Positions 1 through 8,754 of a DNA stretch of 64,000 nucleotides are shown here, in pieces (within the stretch, counting starts at the first letter, position 1; each line of letters starts with the position of its first letter). The notes under the pieces were generated by a model that saw nothing but the letters and a program-made list of their open reading frames with translations, had not been told where the DNA came from and ran no database searches. The stretch is taken from the NCBI RefSeq assembly GCF_013085465.1, contig NZ_CP049838.1:1550001-1614000 (forward strand). Direction: 5' to 3'. The position numbers and the translations under genes were made by a program. Source of the DNA: Streptomyces asoensis. Its GTDB lineage: Bacteria > Actinomycetota > Actinomycetes > Streptomycetales > Streptomycetaceae.

Positions 1-1231
1 GGCCGTACGGACTGTCGTTGGCGATCTCCAGTGCCTGGTCCGCGTGGTCGAAGTCGATGACGGTGATGACGGGGCCGAAGATTTCCTCGCGGGCGCAACG
101 GGCGTCGTTCGTCAGGCCGGTCAGGACGGTCGGCTCCACGTAGTAGCCATCCGCCAGCTCCGGGTCGGAGGGTGCGCCGCCGCCCACGCGGACCGTCGCG
201 CCTTCCTGCCGTGCCAGATCCAGGTAGCCCAGGACCCGGTCGCGTTGCCGGGCGGCGACCAGCGGGCCGATGTCCGGATCCGTCAGGCCGGGGCCGACGC
301 GCAAGGTGGCGATCTTCTCGACCAGCCGGTCCAGGAACTCCTCGGCGCCACGCTGGAGGAGCAGCCTCGTCCCCGCCGAGCACATCTGTCCGGCGTTGCT
401 GAACGACGCGCCCAGGATCGCCTTCAGCGCCAGGTCGAAGTCGGCGTCGGCGAAGACGACGATCGGCGACTTGCCGCCCAACTCTGTGACTGCCGGCACC
501 ACGTTGGCGGCGGCCGCCTGGGCGACCTTGATGCCGGTGGGCACGGAACCGGTGAAGGTGATCTGGTCGATGGCCGGGTGCCCGGCGAGGGCCGCCCCGG
601 TCTCGCCGTCGCCGGGGACGACGTTGAGGACGCCCGGTGGGAGACCGCACTCGAGCGCGATCCGTCCGATCTCCAGCGGGGTGATGGGCGCCTCGGGGGA
701 GGGCTTGAGCACCACCGTGCAGCCCGCGGCCAGGGCGGGGGCGGAGCCCCTCGCGGTGTTCTGGAGCGGGTAGTTGAAGGGGATGATCTGCCCGGAGACG
801 CCGATCGGCTCGCGAACGGTGTAGTCGATCAGACCGGGGCCGAGGGGAATCGTCGTGCCGCCGAGCTTGTCGGCGACGCCCGCGTAGAACTCGAAGTAGC
901 GGGCGGCGGCCTCGACATCGGCCTTGGCCTGGCCGAGCGGCTTGCCGACGTCCTGGCTCTCCAGACGGGCCAGGCGTTCGCCCTGGTAACGGATCGCCTC
1001 GGCGATCCGGTACAGGATCCTGCCCCGGTCGGCGGCGCGCATCCGCGCCCACTCGGGGGCTGTGAGGGCTGTCCTCGCGGCGCCCACCGCCTGGTCGACG
1101 TCCGCCGGGCCGGCGAGCGCCACTTGGGCGATGGCCGTGCCGTCCGAGGGGTCGAGAACGGTGAAGGTGCGGCCGTCGGCGGCGGGGACCTGTTTGCCGT
1201 CGACGAGGAGCAACCGCGTGTCGCTGCTCAT
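1..1231 (-). CDS. aldehyde dehydrogenase (NAD(P)-dependent), C-terminus cut off by window edge
   Basis: About 410 residues of an aldehyde dehydrogenase are present; the last 60-80 residues lie beyond the left edge. Visible landmarks are PFNYP near residue 151 (Asn153, oxyanion), the general base in TELGGKSP (Glu250) and the nucleophile in NAGQMCSAGT (Cys284), so the active site looks complete. The family oxidises aldehydes to carboxylates with NAD(P)+; this member resembles betaine-aldehyde or aminoaldehyde dehydrogenases more than GabD. The ATG at 1231 overlaps the TGA of the upstream M14 gene by 4 nt, so it is the ninth gene of the coupled operon. In context it probably oxidises the aldehyde made by the FAD oxidase or the aminotransferase. 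Family is certain, substrate is inferred. Confidence 0.93.
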   Translation of the reverse strand, partial: MSSDTRLLLVDGKQVPAADGRTFTVLDPSDGTAIAQVALAGPADVDQAVGAARTALTAPEWARMRAADRGRILYRIAEAIRYQGERLARLESQDVGKPLGQAKADVEAAARYFEFYAGVADKLGGTTIPLGPGLIDYTVREPIGVSGQIIPFNYPLQNTARGSAPALAAGCTVVLKPSPEAPITPLEIGRIALECGLPPGVLNVVPGDGETGAALAGHPAIDQITFTGSVPTGIKVAQAAAANVVPAVTELGGKSPIVVFADADFDLALKAILGASFSNAGQMCSAGTRLLLQRGAEEFLDRLVEKIATLRVGPGLTDPDIGPLVAARQRDRVLGYLDLARQEGATVRVGGGAPSDPELADGYYVEPTVLTGLTNDARCAREEIFGPVITVIDFDHADQALEIANDSPYG

Positions 1232-2181
1232 GGCTGGATCTCTCCCTGCACCTCGCCGAAGATGACGACCTCGTCGCCCGGGCGGACCGTGCGGATCCGG
1301 CGCACCCACAGGACGATGCCGTCCTGCGGGGCACGGACCTCCTCCAGCGTGTTGCCGTAGTGGTCGACGATGTGGGCGATCAGGTCGCCTTCCTTGCAGG
1401 CCTCCCCCGGCTCGGCGTGGCCGAGGAAGAAGCCGCCGGCGGCGGAGCGGGCGAAGGTGCCCGAGGTGGTCGTGTACGTGTCCCGCAGCTCCGACTCGCC
1501 GTCGATCATCTTCAGCTGCCGCATGATGTTGCGGATCGAGTGGATGTGCAGCTCGACGTTGGCCTCGCGGTAGGTGCCGCCGCCGGCCTCGATGGTGATC
1601 GCGGGCTTGCCCGCCGCGAGGGTGGGGTGGCGGACCGTGCCACCCCACTTGCCGCCCTTCCAGACCAGCTCGTGCCCGGCCGCGAGGGCGAGGTCCGTGG
1701 CCAGCTCCTCGTAGCCGCCCTGGAGGATGACGAGCGGGGCGATCTCGCCGAAGGTGCCGCCGGTGTGCAGGTCGACCAGGGCGTCGATGGCCGGGACGAC
1801 CTGCTCGACGAAGGTGGCCGCCAGACGCAGCGAGTACGAGCCGTCCGCGTCACCCGGGAAGATGCGGTTGAGGTTCAGGTGGTCCAGGCCGCTGGTGCGG
1901 GCCGCCGCCTCGAAGGCCGGGGTGTTCATGCAGGGGATGCCGACGAGGGTGCCGCGCAGGGTGGCCGGGTCGGTCTCGGCGAGGACGCGGCGGATGGCCT
2001 CCTGGCCGTCGTACTCGTCGCCGTGCACACCCGCGTCCACGCACAGCACGGGGCCGTCGTGGGCACCGTTGACGACGATCAGCGGTATGCCGAGCTCCAC
2101 GCCGTAGCTGCTGGTACCGACCGGGATGAGGCCCTGGGCGTGCTCGCCGGGGGCGACGGTCAGCGGACCGATGGAGTACAT
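1228..2181 (-). CDS. M14-family (AstE/AspA-type) zinc deacylase, copy 1
   Basis: A 317-residue succinylglutamate desuccinylase/aspartoacylase-type metallohydrolase. Zinc ligands are visible as HGDE (His53, Glu56) and DLHTGG (His139), with the family motif NLNRIFPGD between them. Such enzymes cleave N-acyl groups from amino acids or diamines; DoeB/EutE of ectoine catabolism is one characterised relative. ATG 2181 is preferred because AAAGGA lies about 9 nt upstream; a GTG at 2223 overlapping the aminotransferase stop is the alternative and would add 14 residues. It is followed by the ALDH with an ATGA overlap. It is clearly not a recent copy of the other M14 gene at 7760-8749: the two align only around the metal motifs. 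Substrate unknown. Confidence 0.88.
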   Translation of the reverse strand: MYSIGPLTVAPGEHAQGLIPVGTSSYGVELGIPLIVVNGAHDGPVLCVDAGVHGDEYDGQEAIRRVLAETDPATLRGTLVGIPCMNTPAFEAAARTSGLDHLNLNRIFPGDADGSYSLRLAATFVEQVVPAIDALVDLHTGGTFGEIAPLVILQGGYEELATDLALAAGHELVWKGGKWGGTVRHPTLAAGKPAITIEAGGGTYREANVELHIHSIRNIMRQLKMIDGESELRDTYTTTSGTFARSAAGGFFLGHAEPGEACKEGDLIAHIVDHYGNTLEEVRAPQDGIVLWVRRIRTVRPGDEVVIFGEVQGEIQP

Positions 2182-2219
2182 GAGGGTGGTTCCTTTCGAA
2201 TGCGGGGCGGGTGCGCGTG

Positions 2220-3617
2220 TCACAGGCGGGCGGACGCCTCGGCGAGGGTCTCCGCGAGGATGTCGGCGATACGGTCGAGGAGGTGCCGGTCGCTGATCAG
2301 CGGGGGCGCGATCTGCACCAGCGGGGCGGAACGGTTGTAGACGCGGGCCAGAAGGCCTGCCTCGCGCAGACGACGCGGGATGAGGTCGACGATCAGATCG
2401 GCGCGGGCCCTGTCGCTGAAGCCGCCACCGTCGAGGTCGCCGACGAGTTCACAGGCGTAGAAGAAGCCGGCGCCCCGGACGTCGCCGACGATTCTCAGGT
2501 CCCCGAGGGAGGCCATGCGCGTCGCGAGGTGGTCCTGGAGACCACGGACGTTCTCCAGTATCCGGTCCCGCTCCATGATCTCCAGGCTGCGCAGGGCGAT
2601 GGCCGCGCTCAGCGGGTGCCCGGCGAAGGTGTAGCCGTGGTTGAGGACCGCGCCCGGCTGATTGATGACCTCAACAACGCCATTGCTCACCAGAGTTGCC
2701 CCCATGGGCGCGTATCCGGCGGTGATGCCCTTGGCGACGGTGACGATGTCGGGGCGGGCGCCGTAGCGGTCGCCGCCGAACCACTCCCCCAGTCGTCCGA
2801 AGGCGGTGATCACCTCGTCGGCGACGAGGAGGAAGCCGTACCGGTCGGCCAGGGCCCGGAGGCCCGGCCAGTAGCCCTGGGGCGGGGTGATGCAGCCGCC
2901 CCGGTTCTGCACCGGCTCGGCGATCAGCATCGCGATGCTCTCCGGGCCCTCGGCCAGGATCGCGGCCTCCAGCTCGGCGAGCAGTCGGGTCGCGTACACG
3001 TCGTCGTCGATGTACTCGGGAGCGAGGCCGAACCGGTTGGTGTTGGACACGAACCGGGTCTCGATCGCTCCCGGCCCGTAGGGGTCACGCAGGCCGGGGT
3101 CGTCGGTCAGGGAGAGAGCCCCGATGGTCAGCCCGTGGTAGGCGCCACGACGGGAGATCGCCTTCACCCGGCCCGGTTCCCCGCGCAGGGCGTGGTAGCG
3201 GCGGGCGATCTTCCAGGCGGTCTCCACCGCCTCCGCACCGCCGCCGGAGAAGAAGGTGTGCTCGACGTCGACGGGGGCGATCCACGAGAGCCGCTCGGCG
3301 AGTTCGATCGCGGTGGGGTGCGCGGAGGAGGACCAGAGCGGGCTGAAGCACAGCTCGCGCAGCTGCTTGTCCGCCGCCTCCGCGAACTCGGGGGCGTAGG
3401 AGTAGCCGAGCTGGCAGCAGTACAGGCCGGACAGGCCGTCGATGTAGCGCTTGCCGTCGGCGTCGTCGACGTACGGGCCTTCGCCGCGCTGTACGACGAA
3501 GAGGTTCTCTCCGCCGGGGCCGAGCGAGCCGTTCGGGGTCATGTTCAGGAGCAGGTGTCTGGCCGCGGTGGCGGACAGTTCGCCGGCCGGGGTGCTGGTG
3601 CTGGTTGTGGTGGTCAT
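2220..3617 (-). CDS. class III PLP-dependent aminotransferase (omega-amine/diamine type)
   Basis: A 465-residue fold-type I, class III aminotransferase. The PLP lysine is in DIVTVAKG (Lys296), the cofactor Asp is in LLVADEV (Asp267) and the phosphate-binding turn is SGGGAEAVE near residues 124-132. Length and motifs match omega-amino acid:pyruvate, putrescine or diaminobutyrate transaminases. It transfers an amino group from a terminal amine to a keto acid and leaves an aldehyde, which fits the downstream ALDH. ATG 3617 overlaps the permease stop by 4 nt. An ectoine-type (DoeD) role was considered, but no ectoine hydrolase (DoeA/EutD) gene is visible, so a wider diamine or amino-amide substrate range is left open. 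Confidence 0.9.
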   Translation of the reverse strand: MTTTTSTSTPAGELSATAARHLLLNMTPNGSLGPGGENLFVVQRGEGPYVDDADGKRYIDGLSGLYCCQLGYSYAPEFAEAADKQLRELCFSPLWSSSAHPTAIELAERLSWIAPVDVEHTFFSGGGAEAVETAWKIARRYHALRGEPGRVKAISRRGAYHGLTIGALSLTDDPGLRDPYGPGAIETRFVSNTNRFGLAPEYIDDDVYATRLLAELEAAILAEGPESIAMLIAEPVQNRGGCITPPQGYWPGLRALADRYGFLLVADEVITAFGRLGEWFGGDRYGARPDIVTVAKGITAGYAPMGATLVSNGVVEVINQPGAVLNHGYTFAGHPLSAAIALRSLEIMERDRILENVRGLQDHLATRMASLGDLRIVGDVRGAGFFYACELVGDLDGGGFSDRARADLIVDLIPRRLREAGLLARVYNRSAPLVQIAPPLISDRHLLDRIADILAETLAEASARL

Positions 3618-4483
3618 GATGCGGTCTCACTTCCGACAGGGAGGCCCAGTCCCGGTTCTGTGGGCAGCAGGCCGTCCTGCTTGCCGGAGCCGCTGAGCTT
3701 GCGGACCACGCCGACCAGCGCGAGAGCCACGACGGCGACGGCGATGAGGATCGCGCTGACGGCGGTCACCGACGGGTCGACGTTGTACTGGAGGACGTTG
3801 AACACCTGCACGGGCAGGGTCACGGTGTCCACGGAGGACAGGAACTGCGAGATGAAGAACTCGTCGAAGCTGGTGATGAAGGAGAAGATGCCGGCGGCGA
3901 CGAGTCCGGGCATGGCCAGCGGGAGGGTGACCCGCCGCCATACGGTCAGTCGGCCGGCGCCCATGCTGGCGGCCGCGTCCTCCAGGCGTTCGTCGATGCC
4001 CTTCAGGGTGGCCATGAGGATCATCACGGCGATCGGTGAGGCGAGCACGGTGTGGCCGAGGGCGATGGCGACCGGGCTGCCGAGCATCGCGGCCGGCTCG
4101 AAGAGCAGGAACAGGCCGAGGGCGACGACGACTTGGGGGATCACCAGCGGGGCGAGGACCAGGCCGTAGACCGCCGACCGCAGGGGCAGTTCGCTGCGGA
4201 CGAGGGCGGTGGCCGCGGTCAGACCCAGGATCAGCGAGAAGACCGTGGTCATGGCCGCCACCAGGGCGCTCAGCGACAGCGCGGCGGGCCACTTGCTGCC
4301 GTCGGCGAACAGTTGCTCGTACCAGCCGAGGGTCCACGCCTCCGGTGGGAAGGAGCCGAAGGCGTCCTTGCCGAAGGAGGTGACGACGATGACGACGATC
4401 GGGAGAGCCAGGAACAGGAGGATCAGCGTGGACAGGACGGCCAGGGTGATGCGTCCGGCCAGGGTGGAACGGAGCTCGATCAT
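3614..4483 (-). CDS. ABC importer permease, PotC/YdcV type
   Basis: A 289-residue inner-membrane permease with about six hydrophobic segments, the first at roughly residues 10-35. The cytoplasmic EAA loop that docks the ATPase is recognisable (AAASMGAGRLTVWRRVTLP). It pairs with the permease encoded just upstream to form the channel of a spermidine/putrescine-class importer. ATG 4483 overlaps the previous stop (ATGA), and its own TGA overlaps the aminotransferase ATG. This embeds transport within the same mRNA as catabolism and suggests that the imported compound is the substrate of the enzymes. Family assignment is firm; polyamine specificity is not, since this importer class also carries opines, 2-aminoethylphosphonate and other amines. 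Confidence 0.9.
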   Translation of the reverse strand: MIELRSTLAGRITLAVLSTLILLFLALPIVVIVVTSFGKDAFGSFPPEAWTLGWYEQLFADGSKWPAALSLSALVAAMTTVFSLILGLTAATALVRSELPLRSAVYGLVLAPLVIPQVVVALGLFLLFEPAAMLGSPVAIALGHTVLASPIAVMILMATLKGIDERLEDAAASMGAGRLTVWRRVTLPLAMPGLVAAGIFSFITSFDEFFISQFLSSVDTVTLPVQVFNVLQYNVDPSVTAVSAILIAVAVVALALVGVVRKLSGSGKQDGLLPTEPGLGLPVGSETAS

Positions 4484-5421
4484 GACGCCGTACCCCGATT
4501 CCGGAGGGCCTCGCCCGCCGACTGGAGCAGCTTGAGCAGCAGCAGTCCGGCGAAGGTGAGGAGCAGCAGGATGATGCCGAGCGCGGAGGCGCCGTTCCAC
4601 TGGTTCTGCTTCATGACCTGCTCGTCGATGAGCGAGGCGACCATGGTCTGCTTCTCGCCGCCCATGAGGGCGGGGGTGAGGTAGTAGCCGAGGCAGAGAA
4701 TGAAGGACAGGATGCCCGCGTTGACCAGGCCGGGGGCCACCAGAGGCAGGTAGACCCGGCGGAAGATGGTGATCCGGCCCGCGCCCATGCCGGCCGCAGC
4801 AGCGAGCAGCCGCCGGTCGATGCCCTTCATCACCGCGTACAGCAACAGCACGGTGTACGGCAGCATCACGGCGGTGGTGCCGATGACGACGCCGATCTCG
4901 TTGTAGAGCAGCTGGAAGGGCGCGCCCGGGAAGTGGATGTCCGTCAGGACGTTGTTCACCACGCCGTTGTCACCGAGCAGGATGATCCAGCCGTAGGTGC
5001 GCACCAGCGCGCTGATGAAGTGCGGGACGACCACCACCAGCATCGCCAGGCCCGCCCACAGGGGCTTGAGCCGGGAGATGGCGGAGGCCAGGACGAAGCC
5101 GATGACCAGGGCGAGCAGGGAGGTCTCGGCGGAGATCCGCAGCGTGGTGAGCAGGATCTCCAGGTTGGCGCCCTGGAAGGCGTCGGTGTACCAGTGGAAG
5201 GTGAAGCCGCCGCCCTCGCCCTTCAGGCTCAACATCAGGGTGCTGAAGATCGGATAGACGAAGAGGATCAGGAGGTAGACGACGACAGGGGTGGCGTTGA
5301 GCAGTCCGAAGCGGGTGCGCCGATCGGACAGCGCGCGGCCCAGGCGGCTCTTCCCCGGGGCGGGTGTGGGCGCCGCTGCGGGTGCCGGGTTGGGTGCCAG
5401 TACGGATCCGGCCATCGTCAT
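4480..5421 (-). CDS. ABC importer permease, PotB/YdcU type
   Basis: A 313-residue membrane permease with an Ala/Pro-rich cytoplasmic N-terminus of about 30 residues followed by a first membrane span (VVVYLLILFVYPIFSTLML). The EAA loop appears as AAAGMGAGRITIFRRVYLP. It is partner to the PotC-like permease and to the ATPase encoded upstream. ATG 5421 was chosen because it overlaps the ATPase stop codon (ATGA); a second ATG two codons later (5415) is possible. Longer readings upstream run through the ATPase gene in another frame and lack permease character. Expression is presumably translationally coupled along the whole operon. Confidence 0.9.
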   Translation of the reverse strand: MTMAGSVLAPNPAPAAAPTPAPGKSRLGRALSDRRTRFGLLNATPVVVYLLILFVYPIFSTLMLSLKGEGGGFTFHWYTDAFQGANLEILLTTLRISAETSLLALVIGFVLASAISRLKPLWAGLAMLVVVVPHFISALVRTYGWIILLGDNGVVNNVLTDIHFPGAPFQLLYNEIGVVIGTTAVMLPYTVLLLYAVMKGIDRRLLAAAAGMGAGRITIFRRVYLPLVAPGLVNAGILSFILCLGYYLTPALMGGEKQTMVASLIDEQVMKQNQWNGASALGIILLLLTFAGLLLLKLLQSAGEALRNRGTAS

Positions 5422-6557
5422 CCCCCGTGTTCCGCGTCGGGGAAGACGCCGACGTTGGCGGGGTCCGCGGTGAGGTCGACGCGTGCGCCGAGGGCGGGGG
5501 CACGGCCGGCGGGCAGTTCCAGCCGGACGAGTTCGGTAGCCGCGCCTCCCAGGGGGCGGACGGTGACGCGTACGAGGGTGCCGACGTAGGTGACCGTCTC
5601 GACGGTCCCCGTACAGAACCCGTCGCCCTGCGGGCACAGGGCGAACCGGCCGGGCTGGACCGCCGCGCGCACCCGTGCGCCGTCCGGGACGGCCTGCGGG
5701 CGGGCCTTGAGCAGGCCGCCGGTGTCGAGCCGTACGAGCGTGTGGTCCGCCGTCTGCCCTTCCAGACGACCCGGAAGGAAGTTGGCGGCGCCGAGGAAGT
5801 CGGCGACGAACGGGGTGCGGGGGCGCTCGAAGAGCTCCTGCGGGGTGTCGAACTGGTCGATCCGCCCGTCCCGCATGACCGCGATGCGGTCGGAGAGGAC
5901 GAGGGCCTCTTCCTGGTCGTGCGTCACGTAGATGACGGTCAGGCCGAGTTCCTGCTGGATGCGCTTGATCTCGGTCTGGAGCTGGTCGCGCAGTTTCTTG
6001 TCGAGGGCGCCGAGCGGCTCGTCCATGAGGATGACCGGCGGGCGGTAGACCAGGGCCCGGCAGAGCGCGACACGCTGCTGCTGACCGCCGGACAGCTCGC
6101 GGGGGCGACGGCGGGCCATGGCGGACAGTCCCGCCATCTCCAGCGTCTCGCCGACCCGGCGGCGCTGTTCCGCCTTGGACACACCCCGCAGTTGCAGCGG
6201 GAAGGCGACGTTCTCCCAGACCGTCATGTGCGGGAACAGCAGGTACTGCTGGAAGACGAAGCCCAGGCCGCGCTTCTGCGGGGCGAGGCGGGTCACGTCG
6301 TTGCCGCCGACGACGATGCTGCCGGAGTCGGGCTCGCAGAACCCGGCGATCATCATCAGGGTGGTGGTCTTGCCGGAGCCGGATGACCCCAGGAAGGTGA
6401 CGAACTCGCCGGCCGCGATCTCCATGGAGACCTCGTCGACGGCCGTCACTCCCCCGTACGTCTTCCGAAGCCGTGTCACGGACAGGGGCTTGCCGGAACC
6501 GGTCAGGCCGGCCGTGGAGGCCAGGGACAGCTCGGGCATCACGTCGGTCTCAGGCAT
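5418..6557 (-). CDS. ABC importer ATPase, PotA type
   Basis: A 379-residue ATP-binding subunit. Walker A is GSSGSGKT (57-64), the signature is LSGGQQQR, Walker B is VILMDEP with catalytic Glu, and the switch is THD. The last ~120 residues form a TOBE-like regulatory domain typical of the spermidine/putrescine and iron importer ATPases. All catalytic elements are intact. ATG 6557 overlaps the binding-protein stop by 8 nt. It powers uptake through the two downstream permeases. The N-terminal ~20 residues (Met, Pro, Leu, Ser rich) precede the usual start of the family and could be trimmed by using an internal start. Confidence 0.94.
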   Translation of the reverse strand: MPETDVMPELSLASTAGLTGSGKPLSVTRLRKTYGGVTAVDEVSMEIAAGEFVTFLGSSGSGKTTTLMMIAGFCEPDSGSIVVGGNDVTRLAPQKRGLGFVFQQYLLFPHMTVWENVAFPLQLRGVSKAEQRRRVGETLEMAGLSAMARRRPRELSGGQQQRVALCRALVYRPPVILMDEPLGALDKKLRDQLQTEIKRIQQELGLTVIYVTHDQEEALVLSDRIAVMRDGRIDQFDTPQELFERPRTPFVADFLGAANFLPGRLEGQTADHTLVRLDTGGLLKARPQAVPDGARVRAAVQPGRFALCPQGDGFCTGTVETVTYVGTLVRVTVRPLGGAATELVRLELPAGRAPALGARVDLTADPANVGVFPDAEHGG

Positions 6558-7653
6558 GCGTCCACTCCTGCCAGCGCTTGGACACGGCGTCCTGGTTCTT
6601 GATCCACCACTCGACGTCGAGGTCGAAGCCGGACTCCAGGTGCTCGGGCGAGCTGGCCAGGTTGGCGGCCGTGGTGGTGGAGAGCTTCTTGTAGGCCGCG
6701 GGCACCGACGGGGCCATCGGGTAGATCTCGGCGTAGGCGGCCTGCACCTCGGGCCGCAGCGCGAAGTCGATGAGCTGATAGGCGGCGTCGAGGTTGGCGG
6801 CGCCCTTGGGGATGCCCAGGGCGTTGCTCTGCCGACGGGCGCCGTTCCACTGGTAGGCGAGCGGGGCGCCGCCCTTGATCAGGGCGTCCAGACGGCCGTG
6901 CCACACACTGGAGGCGTCGACCTCCTTGCGGCCCAGCAGCACGCCGGGCAGGGCACCGGTGTCCCAGAACTTGCGGACGTGGGGCTTGATCTCGCTGAGG
7001 ACCTTGAAGGCGCGGTCCACATCGAGCGGGTAGAGCTTGTCCAGCGCCACGCCGTCGGCGAGGAGGGCGAACTCCAGCTCGGGCAGGTCCGCGTCCAGAG
7101 CTTGCAGGGCTCGGTTGCCGGAGAAGGTCTTGGTGTCCCAGAAGTCGGCCCAGGAGGAAGGTTTCTTCCCCCCAAAAGCGTCCGTTCGGTACGCCATCAC
7201 GCTGGCCCAGTAGTTCTTGCCGACCGCGTTGGAGGTCACCAGGGTCTGGGCGATGCCGGAGTCCTTGAAGTTCTTCAGCCGGTCGTGGTCGAGGTCCTCG
7301 GTGGCGTCCTGCTGCTTGAAGAGCACGAAGTCGGCCATCGAGTCGTCGATCACGTCGAACTGGGGGCGGCCCTGCTTGATCTGGGCGAGCATCTGGGCGT
7401 ACTCGATGTTCACCACCTTGACCTGGATGCCGGTCTCCTTGGTGAACGGCTCATAGATCGCCTGCTGGTTGGCGTCGCCGTAGGAGCCGCCACTGTTGCG
7501 GACGACGAGGGTCTTGGAGCTCTTGCCGCCGCTGCCGACGGACCGGCTGGTGCCGGTGCCACAGGCGCTGAGCGATGTGGCGGTGGCGATGCCTGCGGCG
7601 ACGCCGCCGACTCCGCGCAGAAACCCTCTGCGGTCTATCCGGACGTCTCTCAC
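6550..7653 (-). CDS. extracellular solute-binding lipoprotein, PotD-like (Tat-type signal)
   Basis: A 367-residue periplasmic-type binding protein anchored as a lipoprotein. The N-terminus has a twin-arginine motif (DRRGFLRG) followed by a hydrophobic stretch and a lipobox (SLSAC, Cys near residue 31). The mature part has the bilobal fold signatures of the PotD/PotF class. GTG 7653 is supported by an AGGAGG six bases upstream, the strongest ribosome site in the operon. This fits the usual need for extra binding protein. It follows a 106-nt gap after the second M14 gene, so an extra promoter here is possible. Ligand not predictable; amine compounds are typical. Confidence 0.92.
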   Translation of the reverse strand: MRDVRIDRRGFLRGVGGVAAGIATATSLSACGTGTSRSVGSGGKSSKTLVVRNSGGSYGDANQQAIYEPFTKETGIQVKVVNIEYAQMLAQIKQGRPQFDVIDDSMADFVLFKQQDATEDLDHDRLKNFKDSGIAQTLVTSNAVGKNYWASVMAYRTDAFGGKKPSSWADFWDTKTFSGNRALQALDADLPELEFALLADGVALDKLYPLDVDRAFKVLSEIKPHVRKFWDTGALPGVLLGRKEVDASSVWHGRLDALIKGGAPLAYQWNGARRQSNALGIPKGAANLDAAYQLIDFALRPEVQAAYAEIYPMAPSVPAAYKKLSTTTAANLASSPEHLESGFDLDVEWWIKNQDAVSKRWQEWTHA

Positions 7654-7759
7654 CGGGTGCCTCCTGGTGGTGCGGTACGTGACGAGGGGAGCGTGGGGGT
7701 GCGTGCTGGTGGGGTCTCGTTCTGGTCGTGCGGGGAGGGGACTTGCTGGGGGGGTGGGG

Positions 7760-8749
7760 TCAGTGGTCGCCGGAGTCCCGGGGAGCCGGGGCGGCGATGG
7801 CGGCCAGTTCGGCGCCGGGGGCTACGGTCAGGCCGCGCATGCCGTAGAAGATCCGGCCGGTGGCCGGGGCGTGGACCTTGTGCTCCTGGCCGTCGGCCGG
7901 ATCGACGACGTGGCCGATGACCTGGCCCTCCGTCACGTCGTCGGCGGCGCTGAACTCCGGGTACCAGAGGCCGGTGGTCTCGGCGGTGACGCCTGCGGCC
8001 CAGACCCACTCCCGGACGGCCGGCGCCGGGTCCTGGGCCTGGGTGTCGAGGACACCGAGGCGGCTCAGCACCCCGTACAGGCCGCCGACGAGGCGGCGGG
8101 CGGTCTCCGCGTCGCGTTCGCCGAGTTGGCCGGTCTCCACGAGGATCGCCGGGACGCCCCGGCGGGCGGCGGCCGCGTGACTGTTTCCGCCGTCGGCGTT
8201 CAGGCCGAAGATGACGTCCTCGATACCGAGGGCGCCGGCCATGTCGGCCGTCTTCGCGTCCAGAGCGGGGTCTCCGGTGAGGCGGTAGCCGACGAAGTCC
8301 GTGAGGACCTCGTCGATGCCGCCGGAGTGCAGGTCTACATAGGCGTCGGCGCCGTCGAGGAGGTTCGCGAACAGCCAGGCCGCGAGCCGTTCGGTGGGGC
8401 CGCCGTCGGGGTCACCCGGGAAGACGCGGTTGATGTTGACACCGTCGACCGGGGAGACACCGAGCCGACCCTGGTACACGGCCGGTGGGTTGGCGACCGG
8501 GCAGACGACGACCTGGCCGTGCACCTCGCCGGGCTCCAGCATCGCCGCGAGCCGGGTGACGGCGTCGACGCCGGTGAACTCGCCGCCGTGCACGCCCGCG
8601 GTGATGACGACGCGGGGGCCGGGGTGGGCGCCGTTGACCAGGGTCAGCGGGATGTCCACGGTGAGGGCGCCGAGGTCGGCGGGGACGGTGCCGCGGGTCT
8701 TGGTCCCGGGCTCGGCGCGCAGGACGCCGACATCGAGGGTGCTGGTCAT
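7760..8749 (-). CDS. M14-family (AstE/AspA-type) zinc deacylase, copy 2
   Basis: A 329-residue metallohydrolase of the succinylglutamate desuccinylase/aspartoacylase class. Metal ligands are HGGE (His54, Glu57) and DLHSGG (His141); NINRVFPGD lies between. A C-terminal beta-rich domain of ~80 residues (lipoyl/biotinyl-like: HKVHAPATGRIFY) ends the protein, as in many M14 deacylases. ATG 8749 is used because AAAGG lies about 10 nt upstream; a GTG at 8758 overlaps the oxidase stop codon (GTGA) and is a fair alternative. Two different deacylases in one operon suggest either two acylated substrates or sequential removal of two acyl groups. Confidence 0.87.
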   Translation of the reverse strand: MTSTLDVGVLRAEPGTKTRGTVPADLGALTVDIPLTLVNGAHPGPRVVITAGVHGGEFTGVDAVTRLAAMLEPGEVHGQVVVCPVANPPAVYQGRLGVSPVDGVNINRVFPGDPDGGPTERLAAWLFANLLDGADAYVDLHSGGIDEVLTDFVGYRLTGDPALDAKTADMAGALGIEDVIFGLNADGGNSHAAAARRGVPAILVETGQLGERDAETARRLVGGLYGVLSRLGVLDTQAQDPAPAVREWVWAAGVTAETTGLWYPEFSAADDVTEGQVIGHVVDPADGQEHKVHAPATGRIFYGMRGLTVAPGAELAAIAAPAPRDSGDH

Positions 8750-8754
8750 GGCCG

